Counted from the first letter of the stretch, positions 21,699-33,652 are shown. The stretch: DNA of 64,000 bases from Marchantia polymorpha subsp. ruderalis (GCA_037833965.1 AP031355.1:4179501-4243500), one strand, 5' to 3'. The notes: generated by a model from the letters alone, not told the origin. Numbers and translations are program-made.

Positions 21699-23198
21699 TG
21701 CGTTCCTGGGGTTCGCTCGCCCGCTCATTCTACTTCCGCACCGCCCGAGCCTCTTTCTCTCTCGGCAAACTCTAATCGCCCTCAATTCCAACTCACGCGC
21801 ATTCACTTCTCCCTCAATCAACAAGAAATCTCCTGTGCGACGACGTCGAGAATGTTCAGCAGCCAGCAGATGGATGCGCGCAGCGCGCACAAGAGATTGG
21901 AATCGCGAATTCAAGAATGGGACGTTCTCCGCCGCCCGGTCGAAGGTCATGGTCGGCTCTTGCTCGTGAAGAACGTCTCACTTGATGGCCGCGCCGGCTG
22001 TACGCTGGAACGGTCTTCGCTCTCACGCGCGGCTTCACGCTCCGCCGTCGTCGATTAAACTCTCACGCTCGAATTGGCGGATTTGAACTCCGCGAGCGTA
22101 TTACCCCGCGGACATGCGGGCGTAGCGCCGAAGGCGAGTTTTCCGCCTTGCGCGGTACACTTGTTCGTACCGCCCCTCGGCCAATCCTCCTCTGCCTTGA
22201 CGCGTGTGTCCGCATGTCGGACAAAAGTTCAACTCCTGCCTGTGCGCAGGCAGGAGCCTCGGCGGATTCTCCGCCGGCGCGGAACTTGAACATCCTCCTG
22301 TGCACAGGCGTTCGCCTGTGCGCAGGCGAATTCCGTGCGCGGCGTCGCGCTGGCGCGGAAGGCGTTGACCGTGGTCAGCCGTCTCCGTCCAGTCTGTCCG
22401 TTCCTTGTCTCTCCGTCGGCGCTTCCGCCGCCGCAACTCCGTCCGTCCAAGAGCGCATCCACCCGTCCCGTCCACATGGTCCGTACCGATTTGATTACTC
22501 TGGCGGCTCTTCCGCCGTACGCGGCGCTGCGCTGGCGCGGAAGGCGTCGTACACTTTCTACCTCACAAGGCGCATTTCTAGGGCCCAAGGCGGATTTCCC
22601 GCCGACGCCGAAGCGCCTGTGCACAGGCGGTCGCCTGTGCGTAGGCGGACTTCGCGCCTCCCCTAACCCTACTTCGCCTGTGCACAGGCGAATTCCTTCG
22701 TCCGCGCATAGGACAAAACTTGATTCCCCCTTCCGCGCAGGCGGAATTCGCGCCGGTGGCGAACTCTTTCCGCCGTAGGCAACCGCCTCCGTTTCTTCCA
22801 ATAGTGATAACTCCCTAAGTCCTCATCCGTTCCAAGCGTTCTTGGACTCGTTGGAATCAGTGCGTCGAGCTCTTTCCAACGGGACCCTAACTTGGTCAAG
22901 GCGCCCGAGGGTTGACCTAATTATGGAGGATTTCCCTACAGCCGCGGACGCAACCTCCGAAGGCGGGTTTTGCGCCTTGCGTCGTAGGGGTCCTAACTGC
23001 AGAGCTCGCAGGGAGGGTGGTGTCTGTTTTTTACTGCTGCACCCCAAATCCCAAATTCTACAAGATCCCTTGAGAATCCCCGCGATCTTCCGGATTCACT
23101 CCGTTTTGTTGTACCGAAGGCTATTCACAATGCTGCCAGGGTACAGTTTTTCAAAAATGTTTTAATTTCCTCAAAATTGCCAAAAGTGGGGTACCACA

Positions 23199-23203
23199 AC
23201 TGT
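23199..23203. repeat. Target site duplication ACTGT of B1, right
   Basis: Matches 17795-17799. It overlaps the first three bases of LTR A3, so B1 landed 3 bp inside that LTR end. Confidence 0.85.
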
Positions 23204-24097
23204 AATAACCCACCAAAGGCTAAAACTGTAGTATGGTGGTAAACAGATCGAACCCACAGGGACAGAGGCAACACACAGAGTAAAAGTGTCACGTTTAACA
23301 GACTTTTGTAGAGTTTGAATTCTAGGCGACTGTCACTCCTAGAAATACTGCAGTGCTCGACTCGGAGGCTCGACTCGGAGGAGGATCTCAACTCGGAGGA
23401 TGCTCGGAGGATGCACGGTACAGCGTGGTCACTCAACACACACACACACACACCTGAAACTGGCAAAAAGCACAACTCGGAGGTCGGTCAGGACCTCCGC
23501 TTCGGATTTCAGGAGGAAAGTGTCTCACAAGTTCACTCAGAGGTTCTGCAGGTAGTGCCTCCCACTCCGGCTTTTACTGCCCTTCCGCCAGGAACTAGCG
23601 GGGGTACCCGGACTGGACTTCCCACTTCGGAACGAAGCCTCTACATACGCCGTGGACGTCACCCTCGACTATCACACCGAACGCAGGGAGTGCAGACCCA
23701 TCTGAGAACTTACTGAAAACACGATCCAGTAACACACACACACAACCTGAATTACGAACCAAGGTTTACACGAAGTAATGAAACTTCACATTGGCATTCA
23801 GGGGAAACTTCCCGTAGGAGTACAATCAGGATATGTCACTCGAAGGAGTAAGGGGGAACTGTTCAAGTATCTAACTCGCAGCCGGCTCTGAGCATCAGAA
23901 ATCACCCGCAGGTGCAGATCCGCACTACTCAAGTCTCTAACCGGGTACTAGCTCTAAACATTCAGCCGAAGGCCTTCAACTACAACATACGGTAACTTCG
24001 CTATGCTGCAGCTTCTCTACGTGGTGCCAGGACCAAAATGCACAAACACGCCAAGAAAGTGAGTTCCTGATCTGCACTTCTGAAACTGAAAGAGTCC

Positions 24098-24126
24098 CAA
24101 GGCAAAACGCCTTGATCTACTTTATA
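24098..24126 (-). promoter_or_regulatory. LTR core promoter A3
   Basis: TATAAA at 24126-24121 (minus) and the palindrome CAAGGC-AAAAC-GCCTTG at 24098-24114. Confidence 0.55.
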
Positions 24127-24159
24127 CCCTCAAAAGATCCTAACTAGCACTACGCTATC

Positions 24160-24537
24160 CTATCTACTACTCGCAGCATCTGCGCGAAACCAAACTACTC
24201 TACTGCACTCGGCTGATCCGGTGCTGCGCCTCCTGCGCGCCGGACTGCTCCGCTTACTGTCTCTACCTTGCCAGTCTTCCGACCGGCTGCGTAACCCCAG
24301 GCGTCGGAGCGCTGTGGTGACTTCCGACTGCAAGTGCGCCATAGTGTCGCGCGCATCCGACAAGAAGGTTTCTAATTTTCTCGCCACTCGCCGCCGACTC
24401 CGACTGTCACCCTCCGTCAATGCCGCCGCCCGAAGCTCGAACTCCCTGAGTGTGATCCTCTCTTGAGCTGCCACCTCCCAATGGGCGTATCCTTTTAGAC
24501 AACGAGTCACCTGTGTCGCCAACTCTCCTCGCGCCCT
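24160..24537 (-). pseudogene. C-terminal piece of family A U3 protein (copy A3)
   Basis: Encodes the end of the coiled coil and the basic tail (GYAHWEVAAQER to FRADAAS). Separated from the rest of the ORF (29875-32052) by solo LTR B2. Confidence 0.85.
24533..24537. repeat. Target site duplication GCCCT of solo LTR B2, left
   Basis: GCCCT precedes B2 and is repeated at 29870-29874. The uninterrupted site in A2 reads CTCGCGCCCTGCAGC. Confidence 0.95.
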
Positions 24538-25474
24538 TGTAATAACCCACTAAAGGCTAAAACTGCAATATAGTGGTAGAAAGGTCAAACCCACAGGGAC
24601 AGAGGAACACACAGGGTACAAAGTGTCACGTTTAACAGACTATTGATGAGTTTGAATTCTCAGGCGACTGTCACTCCCAGAAATACTGCAAGTGTCCACT
24701 CGGAGCGCACTCGGAGGTCGCACAGTGCAGCGTAACACACACACACACCTGAAACTACAGAAACACAACCCAGAGACCCGTTAGGACCTCTACTCAAGAT
24801 TTCAGGGGGGAAGTCTCTCAAGAGTACACTCAGCGAAGCTGCGGGTAGTGACTTCCAACTCCGGCTTTTACAACGCTTCCACTAGCTTGCTGCTAGCGTA
24901 GGAAACCCGGTTTGGACTGCCTACTTCGGATCGAAGTCACTCATACGCGGTGAACAACACTCTCAACTCACAAAACGCGCAGAGAACACAGGTCCGCACT
25001 GAAGGACTCACTATGAAACATTCCAGTAACACAACAACAGTCTATTGAAGAGTTTGAATTCTCAGGCACTTGTCATTCCCAGAAATACTACAGGGGTTAC
25101 CCTCAAAGCACCTGCTGCAGCGTAACCTGAATTTACAACCAAGGCTTACACGAAGTAGCAAAACTTCACTTTGGCATTTAGGGGAAAAATCCCAAGGGAG
25201 TACAATCAGAAAGAAACACTCGAAGGTGTAGGGGCGAAACTGTTCAAGTATCTAACTAGTCACTGGCTCTGAGCATCGGCAGTCACCCGCAGGTGCAGTT
25301 CCGAACTACTCAAGTCTCTAACCAATGGACTAGCTCTGAACATTCGGCCGAAGGCCTTCAGTTACAAAATGCGGAACGCTAAGTTGTAACTCCTCGTGCG
25401 TGGTGACAGAACTCAAGGACACAAACACGCAAAGGAAATGGGTTCCTGATCTGCACTTCTGATGGGAAAGAACC

Positions 25475-25503
25475 CCAGGCAAAACGCCTGGAACTATTTT
25501 ATA
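25475..25503 (-). promoter_or_regulatory. LTR core promoter B2
   Basis: TATAAAA at 25503-25497 (minus) and the palindrome CCAGGC-AAAAC-GCCTGG at 25475-25491, as in B1. Confidence 0.55.
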
Positions 25504-25539
25504 CCTTCTAAGTCCTACCTAGCACTACACTGCACTACG

Positions 25540-28395
25540 CTACACGCCTGCACGGAACCACGCTACACTACACTCCGCGGAACCTGTGCTACGTCTCCTG
25601 CGCGACGGACTGCCGCGCACTTGCTCCCTACCCTGCCAGTCTTCCGCTCGACTGCGCAGTCCCAATCGCTGCAACGCCGCGGACACCTCCACTTCGAGGG
25701 CGGACATGGTATCCTGCGCCTTCGACAGAAAAGCATCGAGCTTCTTTGCTACCTTCCGCCGACTCCTACTGTCGCCTGACAACAACCCGGCTGCGCGAAG
25801 TTCAAACTCACGCAGGGTGAGTTTCTCCTGCGCCGCCACTTCCCAGTGGGCGTAGCCCTTGAGACAGTGGGCGACACGCCTCGCCGTCTTCACCTTTGTG
25901 CGATCTGCCTCCTTCCTGCGATCCTCTTCAGCTATCACTAATTGCGATTCGGCCTCAGCACGTTGCGCTCTCAATTCGCCACATTCTGACTGTAGCCTGC
26001 GGATTACCTCCTCATCCGCCTGCCGTGCGAGCTGACACTGTTCTAACAACCGCGTCTGTCGCACGAGCTCCTCTGACAAAATCCGATTCTGGGCCTGCTC
26101 AGAAATTAGTGCTTCTGTGACCTTCACCTGCTCCTTAGTGAGCTCTTCCAATTTTCCATCCCTCACCTTCTCGGAGTACTTGTAGAATTTCTAATTAAGT
26201 TTATACTGACCCCACAAGCATTCATGCTTCTCCTTCAATTTCCTCAACTCCTGGTCCACTCTAGCGAGCAGCTTGCTGGTGTGGACTTTAGTGCGAGTCC
26301 GTCTGCGCACTAACTCGATGTAAGATCCCGGCTGAAGTGGGTCGGCGTATTTATCGACTTTGCGATCCAAGTACCTCAGCAACGGAATCACCTGCTCAGA
26401 GAGCGCCGCCGCCGGCGCTCCAACAATTTCCTCCTCCTCCTCCTCGGTGTCCCCTGCTCCTGACATTTCTTCGGTGGAGCCTTCGTCGTCATCATCCGAG
26501 TGGAGAATTTCAGTCGCCATTGATTGCGTCGGCGACTGACCCGAGTGGGGCTGCACGTCGTCGACGTGTGCTGCCTGCGAAGGCACGGCTGCAGCCTCGC
26601 TGCTCTTCGCCAAAATGTCTAAGGCGGTAGGCGAATGTGCCCGTGCTGCATCCCCGCCGCCCGCTCGTTGGTCGTCGACCGCGTCCTCTCTGCCGCCGAC
26701 GTCCGCCGCCGAAGGCGATCGAGCGGAGGGTGGCTGCGCGGGGTTTGATCGCGCATCGCGCATCGAAATTTCATCCCGCGGACAGTCACTCCGCTCCTCC
26801 GTCTATTGCTGCTCCCTTGATCGGTCCGCGGGGGCTGTGCTTGGCCTGTGCGCAGGCGCAAATGCCGGCGCCTTGTCCGCCGCAGGCGTAGCGCCGCGGA
26901 CGTCCATCACCAAAGGCGACATGGCCGGGGGCCGCTCGCCCGATGTCCCTTGGCCCGTAGGCCCTACTGCCGAAGGCGCATCTACCTGCGGATTACCCGC
27001 CGATAGTGTGGCCTCCGCACACTCCCTGCTCGTATCTCCTCGGCTCGAAGGCCCTGGCGCCGAAGGCGCAGATCGCGGCGCGTGGTGCGCCGGAGGGTCT
27101 GGCCCCGAAGGCCGGTGTCTCGTAGGCGGCTCTTCCGCCGGCTCCTTCCCCTTCCTACGTTGGAACGGGGGTGATTCCTGCCTGTGCACAGGCGGCACGT
27201 GTGGAGGTGACCTGTGCACAGGCGGACTGCTCCTTCCCACGCGTAAGCGTAGATCTACGTCCACTTGTGATCGTCTGTCCGCGGAGGCTCGTCCGTCCGC
27301 CGAGTCTCGTCTGTGCGCAAACGGAACACCTGTCCGCAACGCACGTGGTAACTCCGGAGGCCCTTGGCCCGTAGGCGGCCTCTCGCCCGTCGAGGCTGCA
27401 GCGTGGTCCGTTGCTCCTGTGGACGTCCGCGCTTCCTCATGCTTCTCTGGCGACGCACTTCCTTTCTCCGTCGCAATCGTCGCCGTGTCCGCACTGTTGG
27501 CTGGTAACACCAGTCTGCGTGCCTTCTGCTTCGGCCGGCTGTATGACTCGTACAACGGCCGCGGTCGAATGGGAGCAGAGGGTTCTTGATGCTGCTCCTC
27601 TTCGGACTCTTCTCTCCATCGCCGCTTCCGTGGCACTCGTGCTGCAGGAGTGTTTCTCCCTTCGTCCCTCCGCCTTGATGGAGTAGAAGTCGGTGACTCC
27701 TCTGCATCAGTGTCGACCTCGTTCTCCCGCACATACTTCCCGGGATGGTCGACGGACAACGGCGGAAAATGCTCAAGCTCCGCCGCTGTCAAACAATTCC
27801 GCTGTCGATAAAAATTGATGAGGAAAGGAGAGAGATGGTTTAGAGTTCCCCCCTTCTCCTCAAAAGCGTGCTGTCGCATCACCCTGTGCAGGATGCTCGC
27901 CCAATGAATTGGAGTTCCCTCGATGACGCACTCCACAAAAGAGACCTGCCACAATGTGATGTAGCAGGCGCGGTGTGGCTGCAGTAATTGCATCAGCGCC
28001 GCGGACAAAGTCCGGCGAAATCGATCCTTGTAATCACGGGTCCTGTACCCATTCTTGGTAGACCTCCCGGTCTTGAACAGCTCCACAAATTGCGCCTCTT
28101 CCTGCTTGGTCACCTTGATGCTCTCACTGTCGAAGAGGAGATGCCCTGGCATGCCGGCACATCTTCCCAATGCCTGCGCCCAATCTTGGACTGTCCACCG
28201 ATCAACATGCGGACGCAATCCGCGCGAGGGTGGTCCCTGTGGCTCTAGCCACTCGCGCACCATATCCGCACAGATGTAGTTCCATCCCCATAGCAAGAAA
28301 TCGAGCTTTCTTGCTATCAAGCGCTCCTCGAAGGCGCGCAGCCCGTTCTGTGGTAGACGAAGCGGCAGCATCCGCAATCTGCCCGGTCTCGTCAT
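25540..28395 (-). pseudogene. U3 protein of family B, copy B2 (about 950 codons, broken)
   Basis: Colinear with the B1 protein from MTRPGRLR to WFRAGV. The N-terminal domain and linker are open from 28395 to ~26806. Two TAG codons replace CAG found in B1: one after SREQQ (~26804) and one in YKLNQKF (~26192). The N-terminal 500 codons are fully open and repair the nonsense and frameshift seen in B1, so the two copies broke independently. An upstream in-frame ATG at 28647 could extend the protein, but homology with family A supports 28395. Confidence 0.85.
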
Positions 28396-29869
28396 TGCGT
28401 TCCTGGAGTTCGCTCGCCCGCTCATTCTACTTCCGCACCGCTCGAGCTCCTTTCTCTCTCGGCAAACTCTAATCGCCCTCAATTCCAAATCACGCGCACT
28501 CACTTCCCCCTCAACCACCAAGAAATCCCCTGTGCGGCGACGTCGAGAATGTTTAGCAGCCAGCAGATGGACGCGCGCAGCTCGCACAAGAGATTGGAAT
28601 CGCGAATTCAAGAATGGGACGCTCTCCGCCGCTCGGTCGAAGGTCATGGTCGGCTCTTGCTCGTGGAGGACGTCTCACTTGATGGCCGCGCCGGCTCTAT
28701 GCTGGAACGGTCTCCGCTCTCACGCGCGGCTTCACGCTCCGCCGTCGCCGATTAAACTCTCACGCTCGAATTGGCGGATTTGAACTCCGCGAGCGTACAA
28801 CCCCGCGGACATGGGAGCGCAGCGCCGAAGGCGAGTTTTCCGCCTTGCGCGGTACACTTGTTCGTACCGCCCCTCAGCCAATCCCCTTCTGCCTCGACGC
28901 GTGTGTCCGCATGTCGGACAAAAGTTCAACTCCTGCCTGTGCGCAGGCAGACTCCTCGGCGGATTCTCCGCCGGCGCGGAACTTCATCCTCCTGTGCACA
29001 AGCGCTCGCCTGTGCGCAGGCGAATTCCGTCCGCGGCGACGCGCTGGCGCGGAAGGCGTTGACCGTGGTCAGCCGTCTCCGTCCAGACTGTCCGTTCCTT
29101 GTCTCTTCGTCGGCGCTTCCGCCGCCGCAACTCCGTCCGTCCAAGAGCGTATCCACCCGTCCCGTCCGCATGGTCCGTACGGATTTGATTATTCTGGCGG
29201 CTCCTTGCTCGTCCGCGGTGCTGTGCTGGCGCAGAAGGCGCCGTACACTTTCTACCTCACAAGGCGCATTTCTATGGCCCAAGGCGGATTTCCCGCCGAC
29301 GCCGAAGCGCTTGTGCACAGGTGACCTCCTCTGCGTAGGCGGACTTCGCGCCTCCTCAAACCCTACTTCGCCTGTGCACAGGCGAACTTCCTTCGTCCGC
29401 GCATAGGGCAAAACTTGATCCCCCTTCCGCGTAGGCGTAATTCCCGCCGGTGGCGAACTCCTTCCGCCTAAGGCGAACGTCTACGTATCTTCCAATAGTG
29501 ATAACTCCCTAAGTCCTCATCCGTTCCAAGCGTTCTTGGACTCGTTGGAATCAGTGCGTCGAGCTCTTTCCAACGAGACCCTAACTCGGTCAAGGCGCCC
29601 GAGGGTTGACCTAAATATGAAGGATTTCCCTACCGCCGCGGACGCAATCTTCCGTAGGGATCCTAACTGCAGAGCTCGCAGGGAGGGTGGTGCCCATCCT
29701 TACTGCTGCACCCCAAATCCTAGGTTCTACAAGATCCCTCGAGAATCCCCGCGATCTTCCGGATTCACTCTGTTTTGATGCACCGAAGGCTATTTACATT
29801 GCTGCCAGGGTACAGTTTTTTCCAAAAATGTTTTAATTTCCGCAAAATTACCAAAAGTGGGGTACCACA

Positions 29870-29874
29870 GCCCT
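29870..29874. repeat. Target site duplication GCCCT of B2, right
   Basis: Matches 24533-24537. Confidence 0.95.
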
Positions 29875-32052
29875 GCAGCTGCTCTCCACCTCTGCCAGCT
29901 GCATTTCTGCTTCCGCACGTTGTGCCCTCAAATCCGAGCACTCGGATTGCAAGTTGCGCAACTACTCCTCATCCTCCTTGCGGGCTCTTTGACTTTCTTC
30001 TAAGGCGCGCGTCTGGCGCGTAAGCTCGGCTGCTAGGACTTGGTTTTGTCTCCGCTCTTCCTGCAATTCCGACTCGATCTTTGCCCGTATTAGCTCGGCA
30101 TCCGCCTGACTTTTCGTCGCCGCATCCTCCCTCTGCTGCTGCAAGGCTTGGTATAGCTTCTGTGTGACCGCCAGGTGTTGTCGGAGGGCGGTGTTCCTAT
30201 CCACATATACTCCGCACCTAGAGGCCCACTTTGCCACCTTGCTCCTCGTCCTTCGCCTGATAGTCTCCACATAAGACTGCGGTTTTAAAGCACTTGCGTA
30301 TTTGGATGTCTTGCGATCCAGATATCGCAGGAGTGGAACTATCTGTTCGCACAGCACCCCTGTTGGCGTTTTCTGTACCGAATCCGCTTCCTGTTCTTCC
30401 GAGCTCGTCTCATCCTCAGTCTCGAGGATTTCAGTCGCCACCGAATCCCTTGGCGACTCCCTGGAACTGTGGCGCGCAGCAGCTTCCGCTGCGACTGTTG
30501 CTCCACTGCCTGCTAAAATATCCAGGGCAGTGGGAGATCCCACTGCTTGAGCCCCTGTTCCGGCTCGATCTTCGGTTTCTGAAGGGGTCGACGCCGTAGT
30601 GACTCTTGTCACTCTTGCACCGCCCGCTTCTGCTGCCTGTCCTTCCGGCGCAATCTGCGCGGAAGGTGTCCTCGCTGAAGGTGCGTCCGCCGAAGGCGTC
30701 CGCACACTTGTCGTTGGCCCCATCCGTCTCGCAGTCGGCGAATCCGGCCGACTCTCTGTTGTCCGACTCGCAGTCGGCCGACCAGCAGTTGTCCGACTGG
30801 GAGTCGGATACACCCTGCGCGTCTTGACTCCACTTGGCCTGCTTGCTGGTGGCGTTTTCCCAGAAGTGCCTTCCGCCGAAGACGACCCTCTGAGGGTTGT
30901 TGGCTCGTCAGCCAAACTCTCTTCTGCTTCCGGCCTTCTGTCTGGTTCAACGCGCCGTTCAGTTGGCCTTCCTTCCGCCTGTCGGCCTTCAGTCATCCGA
31001 CTCGCAGTCGGCCGACTGCAAGTCCGTCCATCTCCTCCCGAAGGCCGTGGTGCCTTCTGTGCAGAGGTATCTGCTGTCTTCCCTAGAATCTGAGCGATTA
31101 TCTCCTCCTGTGTGAGATTCCGCCGGGTCGGAGTTCGCCCGGTCTCCTCAGTACCAGTTGGCATTTTGCGTGCCCTCTGTTTTGGTCGACTGTGAGGCTC
31201 GGGGGTGGGCCGACCACGAGTCGGCGCAGCTAGCACTTCCGGCTGCCTGTCCTCAGGTCTCTCATCCCACTTCCGCTTTCGCGGAATGCGCTCACTTCGA
31301 CGTTCTTCTGCTGCTCTTGCTGGAGCCGGAGCCGGAGGCGTACTGGCAGGTTCCTCGTCCGGATCCGTGTCTACTTCGGCGTCCCTCGAATATCTACCTG
31401 GATAGTTCCGGGTCAGCTGCGGAAACCGTGTTTTCTCAGCATTTGTCAAACATCCCATCGCCCGATAAAACACGATCAAGTAAGGCGAGAGATGATTGAG
31501 GGTTCCTCCTTTCTCTTCTTGCGCATGTTGGCGCGTCACCTTCCACAGGAGCCGTGCCCAATGCACTGGAGCTCCTGACAACACTAGCTCCACAAATTCT
31601 ACCTGCCAACCATGCATGTAAGCGGTCTTGGTCGGCTGCAATATCTGCAGCAATGCAGTCGCGACATTTCTCCGCAATCGATCTTTGTAATCCCGTGTCC
31701 GGAACCCGTTCTTGGGATGCCGGGCAACTTTGAAGAGCTCATTGTAAGAGACTTCTTCCTCCTGGGACACCTTCACGCTATCGGCCTCGAAGAGGAGATC
31801 CCCTTCCTCGCCGGCACACCTGCCCAACACCTGCGCCCAGTTGCAAATGTCCCATCTGTCTGGGTGTGGGCGGAATCCGCGAGAGGGCTTGTGTCTCTCC
31901 TGCAGATACTCGCGCACCATCTCCGGACATGTCCAGTTCCACCCCCATAGGAGAAAATCGAGCTTCAGCCTCAGCAGCACATCTTGAAATGCGCGTAGAC
32001 CGATCTGCGGCACCCTGAGTGGAGACACTCGCAGCTGGGGAACCTTCGACAT
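29875..32052 (-). pseudogene. N-terminal and central part of family A U3 protein (copy A3)
   Basis: Open from ATG 32052 (MSKVPQLRVSPLR) through the conserved domain, linker, acidic patch and first part of the coiled coil. It ends in a TAG within EDEELLRN (TTG to TAG, near 29964) close to the point where B2 cut the ORF. The linker differs from A1 by scattered substitutions without frameshift. Confidence 0.85.
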
Positions 32053-33412
32053 TGCGTTGCCTGCACACACAAACGTTCTCCCTTTCGCTCGCTCTCTCAC
32101 AATCGCCACTGTTCGTCGGTCGCTCAAGCACTGACTGCTCACTCTCTCTGCGCTCAAGCTCAAGATCGCTACTCGCAATTCTCTCCAAGGTCTGCCAAGA
32201 TCCTTGCGCAACTCGTCTCCGCACTCTCTCCCCTCACTGCAGTTCGCTCCGCTCTTGCGCGTAATCTTGGAAACTGGAAATCGCAAAATCAGGAATGAGA
32301 GAATGAGACTGGAACGCAGTCTTTTCTTCTCCGATTTCAAGAACGTCCAACGTTCTTACTGGTTACAACGTACGCAGCCGGCTATACGGCCTAACGGTTC
32401 GCCCTTTGCATGCGCGAATTCACGTCTCCGCACTGCGCGCATTCGCATGCGTAAATGTTGAATTCTCCCGCCGCCGCCACCTTCCGGACTCGAGTCCGCC
32501 GCAGGGTATACGTCGGCCATGTTGTTCTTTCCTAATCCGCCCCTCACCGGAGGCGTGTCGCCGCTGGTGCGGTCATTATCCGTCGGCGCCTTGCTGGAGG
32601 CGCACATCTAGTCGGAGCGAATTACGCCGGCGCGCAGTCGTGCCGCTTATTTTGTCCTTTATGCCTCGTCCGTTGCTGCCGGCGCATATCCGCCAGCGCA
32701 ACTCATGCCAGCGCATCCGGCCGTCAGTGCCACGTCGGAGGCGTACATCCGACCAGCGCTTTCCTTCCATGAACAGCCGCCAAAGGCGCTTCCGACTCTG
32801 AGTTGGTTTCCTCCTATGAGCGCGTGATTCCGCCGAAGGCGCATCGCCGAGGGCGTACGGGAATCCTTTCCGGCTGTGAACCCTAGCGCGAACGGCGCAT
32901 GTCCGGCTACGAGTTTTTCCGACGCTCATAACTTCTCCGTCCCTGATCCATCTCCGACGCTCTTGGGCTCGTTAGAACAAGCGTCTCGAGCTCTTTCTAA
33001 TGCAACTTCAACCAACTGGATCTACCGTGTATCCCGATCGTTATGAAGGTTTTCCCTTTCCGCGCTAGCTGCGCTTCGCCGAAGGCGCACTCATGGTCGG
33101 ACGCCTTTAGAGGTCCGGACCCTTCTCCTGACGTCTTTAGCAAAACCTACTCCTGAGGTGTCTGCGCCGGAAGCGTAGCTTCCTTATACGCTGGAGGCGC
33201 GTGAGTAGAGACACCTCAGAAAAGGAGCTTTTGCCGAAGGCGCCGAAGACATTGGCGTTGGTACATCCGACTACGTGATTCTTTGTGTCCTCGTGACGAT
33301 CTTATCAATCCACTCTATTTAACGTACCCTTTTCTAACTACAAACACTGCTTCGGTACTAGTTTTCTAAAATTGTTTAAATTCTGCAAAAAAACAAAAAG
33401 TGTGTTACCACA
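29875..33412 (-). mobile_element. Family A LTR A3, right part
   Basis: Continuation of A3 after solo LTR B2, through most of the ORF and the GC-rich U3 to the terminus at 33412, which is followed by ATAAA. Confidence 0.9.
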
Positions 33413-33417
33413 ATAAA
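33413..33417. repeat. Target site duplication ATAAA, right
   Basis: Matches 15888-15892. Together they restore the GTGTATAAATTC sequence found upstream of GLP1. Confidence 0.9.
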
Positions 33418-33652
33418 TTCTGAAGTCCTGCAGCTCATACTCACAGCTCCAGTTTACCTATAGGACTGCCGTCATCATTCAAAAGTCTGATCCATCTTTT
33501 AAAAAAAACCCCTCAGTATCATATTGAAGTCCAGTTTATGTGTTTTTCAATCCCAATCTTGCCTCCAACTTGAATTGTGTGCTGTATCTTTGATAAGCTT
33601 GGAGTTTGCGACTGTCCTCTAGTTCAAATCTTCGAAATCATCGGACTCAGCG

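Larger units (their letters stand above)
17800..23198 (-). mobile_element. Solo LTR B1, family B (5399 bp)
   Basis: Starts TGTAATAACCCACTAAAGG at 17800 and ends GTGGGGTACCACA at 23198, flanked by ACTGT. Same layout as family A on the minus strand: palindrome-rich U3 (23198-21700), long ORF (21698-18811), TATA box (18774-18768), R-U5 with CA repeats (18000-18020). A second partial copy of the R-U5 motif with CAGTCTATTGA and GAATTCTCAGGCA (18309-18345) shows an internal duplication that B2 shares. Complete solo LTR, product of LTR-LTR recombination. Confidence 0.9.
23201..24537 (-). mobile_element. Family A LTR A3, left part
   Basis: 3' part of a complete family A LTR (TGTAATAACCCACCAAAGG at 23201) interrupted by B2 at GCCCT. 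It continues at 29875; together the parts give 4875 bp, close to 4864 bp of A1. Confidence 0.9.
24538..29869 (-). mobile_element. Solo LTR B2, family B (5332 bp)
   Basis: Same ends and layout as B1, with intact GCCCT duplications. It carries only two copies of the CTGTGCACAG unit in the PVHR-coding segment (27182-27222), against four in B1 and five in B3. No internal retrotransposon region. Confidence 0.95.
15893..33412 (-). mobile_element. Nest of LTRs inserted in the GLP2 promoter (17.5 kb)
   Basis: Outer boundaries are family A LTR ends (TGTAATAACCCACC at 15893; GTGTTACCACA ending 33412) flanked by the 5-bp duplication ATAAA. Order: A2 fragment (15893-17796), solo LTR B1 (17800-23198), A3 left part (23201-24537), solo LTR B2 (24538-29869), A3 right part (29875-33412). 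All are in minus orientation. No internal region (gag-pol), PBS or polypurine tract remains, so everything left is LTR. Confidence 0.9.
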
